Below are positions 56,335 through 56,570 of a stretch of 56,570 nucleotides of DNA, one piece after another. The stretch comes from CADEEN01 sp040384625. Its GTDB lineage: Bacteria; Pseudomonadota; Gammaproteobacteria; Burkholderiales; Burkholderiaceae_C. The notes beneath the pieces were generated by a model. The model worked only from the letters and a program-made list of their open reading frames with translations, was not told the origin of the DNA and made no database searches. Positions within the stretch are counted from its first letter, which is position 1. The number at the start of each line of letters is the position of its first letter. The stretch covers positions 1-56,570 of the forward strand of contig JAZKIW010000046.1 of the NCBI GenBank assembly GCA_040384625.1, read 5' to 3'. The translations under genes and the position numbers were made by a program.

Positions 56335-56570
56335 TTGTCGGCCCCTCCCTGTTGCCAGGCTCGCCGCTGCAGCCCGAAGTAGCTGAACATGATCGCAGCC
56401 AGCAGGAAGGGCACCATCGCGATCGAGATCGCCGCACCTTCGCCCAGGGCGCCGCCCGAGATCGCGCGTTGGAACGACAGCGTCGCCATCAGGTGCGTCG
56501 CATTGAGCGGGCCACCGCGGGTGATGACGTAGATCAGCTGGAAGTCGGTGAAGGTGAACAGCACCGAGAA
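56331..56570 (-). CDS. Carbohydrate ABC transporter permease (MalF-like), 5' part missing
   Basis: The last 79 codons of a MalF-type permease are visible, with LIYVITRGGPLNATHLMATLSFQRAIS split around a loop and a final hydrophobic helix (ISIAMVPFLLAAIMFSYFGLQRRAW). The N-terminal part lies outside the window. Confidence 0.88.
   Translation of the reverse strand, partial: FSVLFTFTDFQLIYVITRGGPLNATHLMATLSFQRAISGGALGEGAAISIAMVPFLLAAIMFSYFGLQRRAWQQGGADK

Noticed and set aside
1..56570. Mobile elements, phage genes, CRISPR arrays, tRNA or rRNA genes
   Set aside because: I saw no transposase, integrase, regularly spaced repeats, tRNA-like cloverleaf or rRNA core sequence on either strand; unaided reading could still miss a tRNA.

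Overview
The window is very GC-rich and densely coded, with short gaps and many ATGA or TGATG gene overlaps. It carries TRAP transporters of both the DctP and TAXI types, an orphan Bug/TctC-type binding protein, three FCD-type GntR regulators and a PrkA kinase. This mix points to a heterotrophic betaproteobacterium, most likely Burkholderiales of the Rubrivivax/Leptothrix/Comamonadaceae kind. That placement is inferred from gene content and base composition only. I saw no tRNA, rRNA, CRISPR array, transposase, integrase or origin, so this looks like ordinary chromosome rich in catabolic operons.

Layout. 1-1225: 5' part of prkA (minus). 1516-6471: minus-strand operon manD, exported methyltransferase, uxuB-like reductase, SDR, FAH-family hydrolase. 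6584-7492: divergent Tat-type dienelactone hydrolase. 7576-15792: minus-strand operon gntR, L-idonate/sorbitol-type dehydrogenase, dctP, dctQ, dctM, mandelate-racemase-type dehydratase, second SDR, uxaA, with a 25-bp near-perfect palindrome in front of gntR. 15877-17581: KDG kinase and an SDR. 17648-19491: 2-hydroxyacid dehydrogenase and a gluconokinase-cupin fusion. The sugar-acid block 1516-19491 converges on 2-keto-3-deoxy-gluconate (KDG): fructuronate to mannonate to KDG, and altronate to KDG, then KDG kinase. Two SDRs of the 2-keto-3-deoxy-L-fuconate dehydrogenase/BDH2 type plus an FAH hydrolase could form a second, non-phosphorylative branch.

19598-29931 is mixed accessory content: DUF1801, GST, methyltransferase, DUF3455 lipoprotein, vanadium-haloperoxidase-like phosphatase, TetR with a near-consensus promoter and palindromic operator, zinc ribbon, tandem DUF4440 protein, a four-helix diiron protein, a DUF1127 protein and a large BTAD/ATPase/TPR regulator. 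29956-35417 is a minus-strand operon of TAXI binding protein, fused TRAP permease, class III aminotransferase and a CMD-like protein. 35581-37211 is a plus-strand set NIPSNAP, ABM, ArsR and a 48-residue cysteine-rich protein.

37253-46856 is centred on an IlvD/Edd-type sugar-acid dehydratase (minus, followed by AraC and an exported HExxH protein) divergent from a CUT1 sugar ABC transporter, a gluconate-5-dehydrogenase-like SDR and a GntR regulator. 46908-53716 holds a TctC-type binding protein and a serine-glyoxylate-type aminotransferase, divergent from a GntR gene and a 997-residue FAD/Fe-S oxidoreductase; two TTTGCATGCAAA palindromes lie between them. 53733-56570 is a minus-strand set of two sugar ABC permeases (the first cut by the window end), a beta-hydroxyacid dehydrogenase and an SDR.

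The most useful new observations are the possible diketo-hydrolase branch for KDG, the operator-like palindromes beside three regulators, hairpins after two binding-protein genes, a hairpin covering the ribosome site of the DUF1127 gene, the gluconokinase-cupin fusion, and the small cysteine-rich gene coupled to an ArsR regulator.
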